Below are positions 1 to 7,322 of a stretch of DNA of 11,461 bases, one piece after another. The DNA comes from an uncultured Chlorobiaceae bacterium. GTDB taxonomy: Bacteria; Bacteroidota; Chlorobiia; Chlorobiales; Chlorobiaceae. Below the pieces are notes generated by a model. The model was not told the DNA's origin. It worked only from the letters and a program-made list of their open reading frames with translations, and ran no database searches. The stretch lies in contig CAIVCU010000116.1 of the NCBI GenBank assembly GCA_903904495.1, positions 1 to 11,461 of the forward strand, in the 5' to 3' direction. Positions within the stretch are counted from its first letter, which is position 1, and each line of letters begins with the position of its first letter. A program made the translations under genes and the position numbers.

Positions 1-792
1 CTGTTTGAATATGATAATCCGATCTATGAAACAGCTACCGAAGTAAGGCTGCACCCTGACAATAATCCTGCAGCTCCGCAGCGGTGTGCCAGCTTCAAGC
101 TTCAGGTCGATCCCCCTGCCACAATATTTGAATACACCGATTATTATGGAAACATCGTCAATCACTTCAACCTGCTGCAGAGTCATAAACAGGTGAAAAT
201 TGTTGCAACGTCAGTGGTTGAAACCGGCATCGGCCAGTGCGCAGCAACAGAGAATGAGGATATTTTTCTTATAGACTTTACCTGCCAGAGCCGGTATGTG
301 CATTTTGATCAGGCGATACGCGACTTTTCTTCCCGTTTTGCCACTGATACCGACAGTTTTCAGCTTGCGGAATCGATATGCCGGTACATCAATGAATCAT
401 TCATCTATGAACCGGGAGTGACCGACGTTCACAGTACCAGTGCTGTCGTCATGGCACTTGGACGGGGCGTTTGCCAGGATTTTGCCCATATCCTGCTTGC
501 TGCCTGCCGATACCTTAACGTGCCAGCCCGATATGTCAGCGGCTACCTTTTCGGAGGAAGCACGCCCGATGGACGTGATGAAGCCACCCATGCATGGTGC
601 GAAGTCTACTGTGGTAAGGAGAGGGGATGGATCGGCATGGACCCGACACACAGTACCCTCTTTGTTGATGAGCGATATATCAAAATCGGCTCCGGTAGAG
701 ACTATGATGATGTTCCGCCAGTACGTGGCACTTATAAAGGGAACGGAGAGGAGAAGCTCAGCGTATCGGTAAAAGTAAGCTCCATGGAGTGA
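1..792 (+). CDS. Transglutaminase-like cysteine protease family protein, 5' truncated by the window edge
   Basis: Frame 1 is open from base 1 to the TGA at 790-792 (263 residues visible). The first ~65 residues (FEYDNPIYETATEVRLHP, later a DPPAT...EY.DY.GN..NHFNL pattern) match the bacterial transglutaminase-like N-terminal domain, so the GTG at 193 is an internal codon and not the start; probably only 10-15 residues are missing. The transglutaminase core follows, with the catalytic triad visible: Cys158 in GRGVCQDFAH, His197 in ATHAWCEVY and Asp214 in GMDPTH. These enzymes are papain-fold thiol peptidases or amidases whose substrate is usually unknown. In many bacteria relatives sit beside circularly permuted ATP-grasp and alpha-E genes; here the upstream neighbour is off the window, so that link cannot be tested. 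The gene converges with the histidine kinase gene. Family assignment is firm, the exact function is open. Confidence 0.9.
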   Translation: MFEYDNPIYETATEVRLHPDNNPAAPQRCASFKLQVDPPATIFEYTDYYGNIVNHFNLLQSHKQVKIVATSVVETGIGQCAATENEDIFLIDFTCQSRYVHFDQAIRDFSSRFATDTDSFQLAESICRYINESFIYEPGVTDVHSTSAVVMALGRGVCQDFAHILLAACRYLNVPARYVSGYLFGGSTPDGRDEATHAWCEVYCGKERGWIGMDPTHSTLFVDERYIKIGSGRDYDDVPPVRGTYKGNGEEKLSVSVKVSSME

Positions 793-812
793 GATGCCGG
801 CTGTTCAGATTC

Positions 813-849
813 CCCTGTCCCAACAATACCGCAGTATGCCGGGACAGGG
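813..849. terminator. Hairpin between convergent genes, possible bidirectional terminator
   Basis: CCCTGTCCC (813-821) and GGGACAGGG (841-849) form a perfect 9-bp stem. The loop holds a second small hairpin, ATAC (826-829) with GTAT (834-837). It lies in the 72-bp gap between the transglutaminase stop (792) and the kinase stop (865). Neither side has a clear T tract, so terminator function is inferred mostly from position. Confidence 0.5.
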
Positions 850-864
850 AAAACAGTCAATCGA

Positions 865-3321
865 TTACGGGAGAACAGGAACGAGGTTCAAAAGCTCACT
901 GATTTTCATCGTCAATTCATTCATTACAAAAGGCTTCCGGATAAAACCGACTCCATCATCCAGCACCCCGTATCGGGCAGTCATATTGTAGTGATCATCT
1001 GATATATAGAGGGTTTTCAGCTCGGGACATATCGTCTGAAGCTTTTGTGAAAGATCGCATCCATTCACTTCACGTAAAACAACATTGGTCAGAAGCAGAT
1101 CGAGCGCAGTGTGATGTTCGGTCGCAACACTGATCGCTTTATCCAGTGTATCAACAGCATAGACCGTGTATCCTGTTTTTTCAAGCATGCACTTATATGC
1201 GTTCAGGATATCCGGTTCATCTTCAACCAGCAATATTGTTCTTTTCAGATCCTCGCTTTCATAAGGCTCATCATTTTGAGAAAAATAGTGGTTTCCCTTA
1301 TACCGGGGCAAAAAGACGGTGAAGGTGCTTCCCTTGCCCGATTCAGTCCGGCAATCGATACTTCCATGGTTCTGTTTCGATATTCCATAGGCAATAGATA
1401 AGCCGAGACCCTTGGCTTTTCCTGGTTCCCTGGTCGAAAAAAACGGTTCAAAAATGAAGGGAAGATCCTTTGCATCGATCCCTGTTCCATTATCGGTTAC
1501 TGAAAGCACCGCATACAGTCCGGGAACCTTGCAGGGATGACCGGCGTCACAATCATCCTGATCAACGAAGAGCCGGCTGGATTCGATGGTGATCCGGCCT
1601 TTCCCGTATATTGCATTCCGAGCATTGAGACAGAGGGTATCAAGAAGCTGATCAATTTGTGAGGGATCTACCTTTACAAGAGTGCTTTGTCTGTCAGGTA
1701 TCCAGTCGATGGAAATATTTTCGCCGGTCAGCTCTCTCAGCACACCGAGCCGTTCTTCTACGATCATATTCAACTCGAAAACAATTGGCATAACGCTGCT
1801 GCTTCGGGCAAAAGCAATGAGCTGACTCATCATATCTTTTGAAGATCCAGCGGAAGCCATAACATCCTTCAAGTTTTTTCCCAGCGATTTGTCTATCCTT
1901 CCCTGTTCCAGCGTTAAATTTAGAAGATCGCACAGGGTCGTCAGCATGTGACTGTAACCAGCGGCTATTTTGTGGATTACACTACCGGCAAAAGCCATTT
2001 TCTGGGCTTGAATCAACGATAGCTGATCGTTTCTTTCAGACCGCTCCGCACGTTTTCGGATAACAAGATCACCGGCAAGATCCGCAAAACCGTTTACCAC
2101 CCGTTCATCATCCCCGTCATAAAAAGAGGATTTGCCCCCGACTCCGATAATAGCCGTAACCTTCTCGCCGTTCATAATGGGCACAACCAATGTACGCATG
2201 GATTCCGAAAGGTTATCCGGCCGCTCATTGTCTGAACCTGCTGTATTGCATTCGTTATGAATCACTGTTTTCTGCGCCCTTAATGCCTCAACAAAAAGAG
2301 TGGCCGGGTTCAAAGAACAGAAGTTGTCAGCATTGGCTGACAATACCTGAAGATCAGTATCCCTCATATCATTCCTCATGAAGTAGCAAAACCCGATTGT
2401 ACTTTCTGTAAGGCGTTTGAGTTCCTCCAGCGCAGCATGAAGCAGTTCTTCAATGGGGCAGGTATCCGCTTTCTCAAACAGTTGCGTGCGAAAGAGAGCA
2501 TCAGATTCCCGGCTCTTGCGAAGAGTGATATCATGAAGCAGTCCTACTATCGCTGGATTTCCATTTTCCGCAGAGTATTGCCAATGAACCTCTCCCCAAA
2601 AAAGGGAACCATTTTTTCTGCGAAAGTGTAATTCAAGAATCCTGGCTGGAGGGTGATTGAGGCAGGTCTGATCTATAACTGCAAGAGCTCCCGGAATTTC
2701 TTTTTCTTCTTCAAGAAATCCGGTAAACGACTTCCCTGTCATTTCATTCGGCATATACCCGAATACGTTTTCTGCAGACGGCGAGACATAGCTCAAGATG
2801 GCGTTGGTGCCGGCAATAAAAACAACACCATCCAGGTGCTCTGTAATGAAACGAAACCTGTCTGCTGTTTGAACGAGGCTATCTTCCTGCTGCTTACGGG
2901 CTGTAATATCGAGTATCATGCAAATAACGAACGGCTTGCCCTTTATCATTATCTTTCTGCCAGTCATCATGAACCAGCGTATTTCCTGCTCTCCCTGAAA
3001 ATGAACCCTGGCTTCGGCGGTTTCTTCAGAACCTTTTGTCAGGACACTTAACAGTTTTTCTTTGATGAGCGGCTGATCTGCATGATAAATGAGCTTGTCA
3101 ATGACATTGATACTCTCTTTCCTTCGCACGGGTTTGACTGCTTCTTTTTGCTGGAAAGAGTCATTCCAGCAAACAAAATACCCTCGGGCATCAAGGACAA
3201 AGAAGGAGCGCAGAACAACGCCTGAAGTGGCATTGCCTGTCGACACCTGTTCCTGTTCTCCGACATGCTGCTGACTGAGGGGGAGGATGGCCGTTTTTTT
3301 ACTGCGCCTGGGTTTCTGCAT
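865..3321 (-). CDS. PAS-PAS-GAF hybrid histidine kinase with receiver, both phospho-acceptor sites degenerate
   Basis: 818 residues. Order: PAS (~33-143, ending DITARK), PAS (~150-270, with ILSYVSPSAENVFGY and ending DITLRK), GAF (~285-420), HisKA-like dimerisation helices (~435-510), HATPase (~550-675) and receiver (~694-812). No membrane segment is seen, so it should be cytoplasmic. ATP-site motifs are kept: N-box N566 in LNARNA, G1 DNGTGI (610-615), F-box FEPFFST and G2 KGLGLS. However, the H-box reads KIAAGYSHML where the family has GIAHDFNNLL, placing Ala454 at the phospho-acceptor His. The receiver reads LLLTNVVLR instead of LxLTDVVMP, placing Asn746 at the phospho-acceptor Asp; its acidic pair (E700, D701), S774 and K796 remain. 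It may therefore be a pseudokinase, sensor or scaffold. The ATG at 3321 is the first good start; no clear Shine-Dalgarno sequence is seen. No partner regulator gene lies next to it. Confidence 0.92.
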   Translation of the reverse strand: MQKPRRSKKTAILPLSQQHVGEQEQVSTGNATSGVVLRSFFVLDARGYFVCWNDSFQQKEAVKPVRRKESINVIDKLIYHADQPLIKEKLLSVLTKGSEETAEARVHFQGEQEIRWFMMTGRKIMIKGKPFVICMILDITARKQQEDSLVQTADRFRFITEHLDGVVFIAGTNAILSYVSPSAENVFGYMPNEMTGKSFTGFLEEEKEIPGALAVIDQTCLNHPPARILELHFRRKNGSLFWGEVHWQYSAENGNPAIVGLLHDITLRKSRESDALFRTQLFEKADTCPIEELLHAALEELKRLTESTIGFCYFMRNDMRDTDLQVLSANADNFCSLNPATLFVEALRAQKTVIHNECNTAGSDNERPDNLSESMRTLVVPIMNGEKVTAIIGVGGKSSFYDGDDERVVNGFADLAGDLVIRKRAERSERNDQLSLIQAQKMAFAGSVIHKIAAGYSHMLTTLCDLLNLTLEQGRIDKSLGKNLKDVMASAGSSKDMMSQLIAFARSSSVMPIVFELNMIVEERLGVLRELTGENISIDWIPDRQSTLVKVDPSQIDQLLDTLCLNARNAIYGKGRITIESSRLFVDQDDCDAGHPCKVPGLYAVLSVTDNGTGIDAKDLPFIFEPFFSTREPGKAKGLGLSIAYGISKQNHGSIDCRTESGKGSTFTVFLPRYKGNHYFSQNDEPYESEDLKRTILLVEDEPDILNAYKCMLEKTGYTVYAVDTLDKAISVATEHHTALDLLLTNVVLREVNGCDLSQKLQTICPELKTLYISDDHYNMTARYGVLDDGVGFIRKPFVMNELTMKISELLNLVPVLP

Positions 3322-3652
3322 GGGTAGAGGGTTAAATTCTAAAAGTCCAAATCCTTGAGGAAAAAGAATAGAATCAAGGTCCCGTGCAGCTCTAGTCCGT
3401 CATGAGGGGCGTGCTGAATATTAGTATAGGGGGCAATTTATCGGCTGCTAAAAACAGCTTACATCTGTCTTAACATTTTCAATATATCATTAAAACGAAT
3501 ACAATAACGATTAAACACTTATATTTTTCTGCAAAAATGAAGAGAGCTCGTAGAATCTCATTGATTTTTTCCAATGGCATTTTCTTGCTAAAAGCTTCCC
3601 ATAGCCACTTTCCATGCTTTTTTTTGTGCGGGTCATTGGCTACCTTGACACT
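3322..3652. other. Divergent intergenic region between the kinase gene and tgt
   Basis: This 331-bp stretch separates divergent genes and so must hold the promoters for both. Apart from the candidate kinase promoter (3423-3451) and its leader inverted repeat (3353-3379), it is AT-rich with no convincing small ORF, RNA or repeat. No promoter for tgt could be placed with confidence. An open frame continues upstream of the chosen tgt start (to 3614), but it does not resemble the family. Confidence 0.6.
3423..3451 (-). promoter_or_regulatory. Candidate sigma-70 promoter of the hybrid kinase gene
   Basis: On the minus strand TTAGCA (-35, 4/6 to consensus, 3446-3451) is followed after exactly 17 bp by TATACT (-10, 5/6, 3423-3428). 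Transcription would start near 3416 and give a leader of about 95 nt. That leader contains an inverted repeat CCTTGA (3353-3358) / TCAAGG (3374-3379). Prediction from motif match only. Confidence 0.4.
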
Positions 3653-4786
3653 ATGAAATTCAGCATCATTACCACCGATCCTCACTCTTCCGCCCGTTGT
3701 GGAGTTCTTGAAACCGCCCATGGAACTATTCCTACCCCGGTTTTTATGCCTGTAGGCACGCGCGCAAGCGTCAAGTCGGTTGAACCCCGGGAACTGAAAG
3801 AGAACAACGTTCATATTATTCTGGCCAATACCTACCACCTCTATCTGAAACCGGGAAACGATATTCTGTTTAAAGCGGGTGGTGTGCACCGGTTTATGGA
3901 CTGGGATGGACCGCTATTGACAGACAGCGGGGGCTATCAGGTTTACTCGCTCTCTCTGCTGCGCAGGATCAGTGAGGAGGGGGTCATGTTCAAATCGCAT
4001 CTTGATGGTTCGAAACAGCATTTCACGCCTGAAAATGTTGTCGATACACAGCGCATTATCGGCAGCGATATTATGATGCCTCTTGATGAGTGTCCGCCAT
4101 CGACCGCAGAAAAGGAGTATATTTGCAAATCCGGAGAACTGACCATCCGCTGGGCTGAACGGGCAAAAAAACATTTTGCCGCGACCTCTCCCCTTTACTG
4201 TCATGAGCAATACCTGTTCGGCATCACACAAGGCGGGATCCATGAGGATCTGCGTAAAATTTCGATCGAAGCTCTGGCTGATCTTGATTTTGACGGCTAT
4301 TCCATAGGGGGAATGGCTGTGGGAGAACCTGCTGCAGAAATGTACCGTATCCTTGAACTTTCACATACGCTGCTTCCTGAAAAGAAACCGCGATATCTTA
4401 TGGGGGTTGGTACTCCTGAAAATATCCTGAACGCTATCGAACGGGGTGTTGACATGTTTGACTGCGTTATCCCCACCCGCGAGGGGCGAAACGGCAGGGT
4501 CTATACGCGACATGGAAAGATGAACCTGCGCTCGGCAGTGTATGCTGAGGATTTTACTTCAATCGATGAGGGATTCGATAACCATGTCTGCAGGAACTTC
4601 TCGCGTGCCTATATCCGCCACCTTCTGAACGTCGGTGAAATTCTCGGCCTTAAGCTCTGTACGCTGCAGAATATTTCTTTTTTCATGTGGCTTACTGCGA
4701 CAGCACGAACACAAATACAACAGGGCTCTTTCAAAGAGTGGAAAGCAGATTTTCTTGAACGATTCAATAGCAATGATAAAGCATAA
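3653..4786 (+). CDS. tgt: Queuine tRNA-ribosyltransferase (tRNA-guanine transglycosylase) with degenerate zinc site
   Basis: 377 residues, the usual bacterial Tgt length. The enzyme swaps guanine-34 of tRNAs with GUN anticodons for preQ1 in queuosine synthesis. Core motifs are present: LTDSGGYQV, SDIMMPLDECPP, GITQGG, GYSIGGMAVGEP, MGVGTPEN and FDCVIPTR with the nucleophile Asp. The structural zinc site is altered: the family pattern CxCxxC...H reads F308-D-N310-H-V-C313 with Q339 in place of the His (C313 to Q339 is 26 residues, as expected for that ligand), so only one of four ligands remains. PTRNGRNG/PTRNARNG of the family reads PTREGRNG. The ATG at 3653 is chosen because MKFSIITTDP aligns with known Tgt N-termini; an in-frame ATG at 3614 adds 13 unrelated residues. 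No clear Shine-Dalgarno sequence is seen. The 3' end overlaps rimO by 14 nt, so the genes are co-transcribed. The family is certain; zinc-free activity is an inference. Confidence 0.95.
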   Translation: MKFSIITTDPHSSARCGVLETAHGTIPTPVFMPVGTRASVKSVEPRELKENNVHIILANTYHLYLKPGNDILFKAGGVHRFMDWDGPLLTDSGGYQVYSLSLLRRISEEGVMFKSHLDGSKQHFTPENVVDTQRIIGSDIMMPLDECPPSTAEKEYICKSGELTIRWAERAKKHFAATSPLYCHEQYLFGITQGGIHEDLRKISIEALADLDFDGYSIGGMAVGEPAAEMYRILELSHTLLPEKKPRYLMGVGTPENILNAIERGVDMFDCVIPTREGRNGRVYTRHGKMNLRSAVYAEDFTSIDEGFDNHVCRNFSRAYIRHLLNVGEILGLKLCTLQNISFFMWLTATARTQIQQGSFKEWKADFLERFNSNDKA

Positions 4787-6065
4787 AGTATTTCTACTGA
4801 GCCTCGGGTGCTCTAAAAACACGGTTGATTCCGAACGGCTGATGGCACAGGCTGAAGCGTCGGGCATCGTTTTTACTGAGCAGGTTGATGATGCTGAAAC
4901 TATTCTCATCAATACCTGCGGTTTCATTGCCGATGCAAAAGAGGAATCCATCAATGAAACTCTGGCAGCAATCGATAAAAAAGCCGAGGGCATCATTAAG
5001 CACGTTTATGTGATGGGATGCCTCACGGAACTCCATAGAGAGGAACTTAAAGAGGAGATGCCTGAGGTAGACGGTTTTTTCGGCACGAGAGAACTCTTCG
5101 AAGTGCTTACCGCCATCGGTGCTGAGTATCGTGAAGAACTATACGATCACCGCTCGCTGCTGACACCTCCCCATTACTCTTATCTCAAGATTGCTGAAGG
5201 ATGCAACCGGGCCTGTTCGTTCTGCTCAATCCCGAAAATCAGAGGCCGATACCAAAGCCAGCCGCCTGAACAGCTGCTGAGAGAAGCTGCACTGCTGAAG
5301 AGTTCGGGCGTCAGGGAACTGAATGTTATTGCTCAGGATATAAGCCTGTATGGCTATGACCTGGCGGGAAAAACATTGCTGAACGATCTTGTGCTGCGCC
5401 TCTCTGATATTGGATTTGACTGGATCAGACTGCTCTATGCCTACCCGGTGAACTTTCCCCTTGAGGTAATTGATACCATGCGGGAGCGAGAGAATATCTG
5501 CAACTACCTCGACATTCCCCTGCAGCATTGCAACAGCCGCATACTGCAATCAATGAACCGGGGCATCGATAAAAATGAGACTATACGACTGATTGAGAGC
5601 ATCCGTGAGAAAAACCCGGATATCCGGCTGCGGACGACCCTTATTGCCGGATATCCAGGTGAAACACGTGAAGAGTTTGAGGAGCTGCTGGAGTTTGTTG
5701 AAACAAGCCGTTTTGACAGGCTGGGCTGTTTTCCTTACTTCCATGAGGAGCATGCTCCGGCTTATGCCTTAACGGAAACGCTCAGCACTGAAGAGAAACA
5801 GGAACGGGTTGCTGAGATCATGGAACTTCAGGAAGCTGTTTCGGAAGAGAAAAACCGAATGTTTGAAGGGAAGGTGGTGAAGGTTCTGATCGATCAAATT
5901 GAGGGAGAGAGTGCATTCGGAAGAACGGAATATGATGCGCCTGAGGTTGATAATGAGTGTATCCTTACAATTGGCGATAAACCCGTCACTGTCGGTTCAT
6001 TCTGTCTGGCAAAAATAACTGATAGTGATGCCTTTGAGCTGCACGGCTCTGTAATTGATCTATGA
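4773..6065 (+). CDS. rimO: Ribosomal protein uS12 methylthiotransferase RimO (radical SAM)
   Basis: 430 residues, typical RimO length. The enzyme adds a methylthio group to the conserved Asp of ribosomal protein S12, using two [4Fe-4S] clusters. N-terminal UPF0004 cluster ligands: C13 (SLGCSKNTVDSE), C49 (INTCGF) and C83 (VMGCL). The radical SAM motif CxxxCxxC is C144, C148, C151 in EGCNRACSFCSIPKIRG. A TRAM domain fills about residues 365-430. SLGCSKN and CSIPKIRG separate it from the tRNA enzyme MiaB. The start at 4773 lies inside the last codons of tgt; the frame is open further upstream (to 4635) but that extension is out-of-frame tgt sequence and is not part of the protein. The stop overlaps the next start as ATGA. 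Confidence 0.96.
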   Translation: MIKHKVFLLSLGCSKNTVDSERLMAQAEASGIVFTEQVDDAETILINTCGFIADAKEESINETLAAIDKKAEGIIKHVYVMGCLTELHREELKEEMPEVDGFFGTRELFEVLTAIGAEYREELYDHRSLLTPPHYSYLKIAEGCNRACSFCSIPKIRGRYQSQPPEQLLREAALLKSSGVRELNVIAQDISLYGYDLAGKTLLNDLVLRLSDIGFDWIRLLYAYPVNFPLEVIDTMRERENICNYLDIPLQHCNSRILQSMNRGIDKNETIRLIESIREKNPDIRLRTTLIAGYPGETREEFEELLEFVETSRFDRLGCFPYFHEEHAPAYALTETLSTEEKQERVAEIMELQEAVSEEKNRMFEGKVVKVLIDQIEGESAFGRTEYDAPEVDNECILTIGDKPVTVGSFCLAKITDSDAFELHGSVIDL

Positions 6066-7045
6066 GCATACGGTATATCAAATCTTTTCAGCCTGTTGCC
6101 GATGAGAGTCTGTCAGGCAAAATACTCTCACAGGTGCGGAAGGAGTTTGGAGCAGAGGTTGAACCATTTACTCTGCACAGTCCGGTACCGGAACTCCTCG
6201 CCGGAGTCTGGATGGCATGCAGGGAGACGCTGCTTGCCGGTGAAGGAACCCGCGATGCAAAAGAGCTTGTTGCCGCTGCGGTTTCAGACATCAACCGCTG
6301 CCCCTACTGTGTCGATGCCCACAGTATCATGCTGCTGGAATCGTCTGGACATGATTACCAGGATGCTCTTGCGGATTCCGGCCTTGGCAAAATTGCAGCA
6401 TGGGCATCGGCAACACTCACTCCTGATTCACCTATTCTGCATGCTCCAACATTTTCCGAGTCTGAAACCCCTGCATTTATAGGAACAGCGGTCTTTTTCC
6501 ACTACATCAACCGCATGGTCACCATACTGCTCGGGCAGTCGCCACTCCCCTTTTCAAGTGGCTTTCCTAAAAAGGTTTCCCTGCACTTTGCCGCATGGTT
6601 TTTCGGGGGTGCTATCCGCCTCGGGAAAACACAGGGAGCTTCGCTTGACCTGCTGCCTGAGGCTATACTGCCGGACGACCTTTTGTGGGCGAAATCATCT
6701 CTTCCTATAGCCGGGGCATTTGCCAGATTTTCGGAAGCAGTGGAACATGCCGGCGCCCGTTCGCTTTCAGAAGAGGTTCGTTCAGCGGTATGCAAGTCAG
6801 CCGGGAACTGGGACGGGAGTAATCCACCAATGAATAACGGATGGTTTGAAAACGACATTGCGCACATGCAGGGAGCAGAAAAAGCTGCGGGAAGGCTTGC
6901 GTTTCTTGCAGCATTTGCCCCGCACAAGGTTGATGAAACAACTGTCCGTACGTTTTCAGAGCACTTCCCCGGTGACGATATCCTTATCTCGGCTCTGGCG
7001 TGGAGCAGTTTCACTGCCGCCAGAAGAATCGGCTCCTGGCTATAA
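6062..7045 (+). CDS. AhpD-like / carboxymuconolactone decarboxylase family protein, long form
   Basis: 327 residues. The N-terminal half carries the complete AhpD redox motif: E68, C80-P-Y-C83 and H87, with AhpD spacing (Glu 12 before the first Cys, His 4 after the second). In AhpD this set forms the peroxidase/disulfide centre, so a thiol-dependent peroxidase or disulfide role is likely; the partner and substrate are unknown. The C-terminal half (~150-327) is mostly helical-looking, has no second CxxC, and may be a degenerate second AhpD-type repeat or a lineage-specific domain; I do not recognise it. The ATG overlaps the rimO stop (ATGA), which predicts translational coupling and makes it the third gene of the tgt-rimO operon. 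No terminator is visible after the stop. Confidence 0.85.
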   Translation: MSIRYIKSFQPVADESLSGKILSQVRKEFGAEVEPFTLHSPVPELLAGVWMACRETLLAGEGTRDAKELVAAAVSDINRCPYCVDAHSIMLLESSGHDYQDALADSGLGKIAAWASATLTPDSPILHAPTFSESETPAFIGTAVFFHYINRMVTILLGQSPLPFSSGFPKKVSLHFAAWFFGGAIRLGKTQGASLDLLPEAILPDDLLWAKSSLPIAGAFARFSEAVEHAGARSLSEEVRSAVCKSAGNWDGSNPPMNNGWFENDIAHMQGAEKAAGRLAFLAAFAPHKVDETTVRTFSEHFPGDDILISALAWSSFTAARRIGSWL

Positions 7046-7100
7046 GCCTTATACTCAAACCAAATACCACAGAACTTGGGACTTAGAGCCTTGAACAGGC

Positions 7101-7129
7101 ATACCATATTTATGGTATTTTTATGGTAT
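7101..7129. repeat. Three ATGGTAT half-sites at 11-bp period, candidate operator
   Basis: ATACCAT (7101-7107), then ATTT, ATGGTAT (7112-7118), then TTTT, ATGGTAT (7123-7129). The first two form a perfect 7-bp inverted repeat; the second and third are direct repeats. Centres are 11 bp apart, about one helical turn, so all would face one side of the DNA. They lie 62 bp upstream of the Cys-rich leader ORF. This suggests a binding site for a regulator of the sulfate operon; I cannot name the regulator. TGGTAT could also serve as an extended -10-like element. Confidence 0.5.
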
Positions 7130-7190
7130 ATGCTTGGAGAGGTTGATAAGATTGAGTTTTATTAACAATCGTGAATTAAACATTGAGACT

Positions 7191-7289
7191 ATGAGCACTT
7201 TATCTGAAAGAACTGCCCCCTGTTTTTGCAGTTGCTGCTGTCAAATAACGGGGTATTCAGCCATAAGGAAATCCTGGTCGTGCAGATAA
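7191..7289 (+). CDS. Cysteine-rich leader peptide of the sulfate transport operon (attenuator uORF)
   Basis: 32 codons, ATG at 7191 to TAA at 7287-7289. Residues 10-17 read PCFCSCCC, five Cys in seven residues (codons at 7221, 7227, 7233, 7236, 7239), with a sixth Cys codon at 7281, two codons before the stop. It lies just before a strong terminator and upstream of sbp. The product is probably not functional itself; its translation would sense charged Cys-tRNA. The frame is also open upstream: a TTG at 7152, nine nt after GGAGAGG (7136-7142), would give a 45-residue peptide with a better ribosome binding site than the ATG, which has only a weak GAG nearby. Both starts read through the same Cys run. 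No homologue is recalled; coding status rests on the Cys run and the RNA structures downstream. Confidence 0.72.
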   Translation: MSTLSERTAPCFCSCCCQITGYSAIRKSWSCR

Positions 7290-7322
7290 TGCGAGAGTGC
7301 ACTTTTGCCACGGCCGGTTCCT
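7266..7322 (+). promoter_or_regulatory. Candidate antiterminator hairpin
   Basis: The arm at 7266-7282 (AGGAAATCCTGGTCGTG) can pair with 7309-7322 (CACGGCCGGTTCCT). The helix is GGTCGTG/CACGGCC (7 bp, one G-U), CC/GG and AGGAA/TTCCT, about 14 bp with three bulged bases and a 26-nt loop. It includes 7313-7322, nearly all of the terminator's left arm, so the two structures exclude each other. The first arm lies in the 3' part of the leader ORF: free if the ribosome stalls on the Cys run (last codon 7239), masked if it reaches the stop at 7287. A small alternative hairpin, GTGCA (7280-7284) with TGCAC (7298-7302), could form when the ribosome has left. Predicted by hand pairing; no energies were calculated. 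Confidence 0.6.

Noticed and set aside
193..792. GTG at 193 as the start of the transglutaminase gene
   Set aside because: The frame upstream of 193 encodes the conserved N-terminal transglutaminase domain back to base 1, so the gene starts outside the window.
3587..3625. Terminator-like hairpin AAAAGC/GCTTTT with T run upstream of tgt
   Set aside because: The stem is only 6 bp with a loop of about 20 nt and no transcript is known to end there; the T run alone is not convincing.
3479..3889. 136-codon ORF on the minus strand across the tgt 5' end
   Set aside because: It overlaps a well-recognised gene in antisense and its translation resembles no protein family.
4635..4772. 46-residue N-terminal extension of RimO
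   Set aside because: It lies within the tgt coding region in another frame, and RimO family members start at the equivalent of 4773.
6502..7107. 201-codon minus-strand ORF under the AhpD-like gene
   Set aside because: Antisense shadow of a gene with a clear AhpD motif and operon context; its own translation is low-complexity with no recognisable motif.
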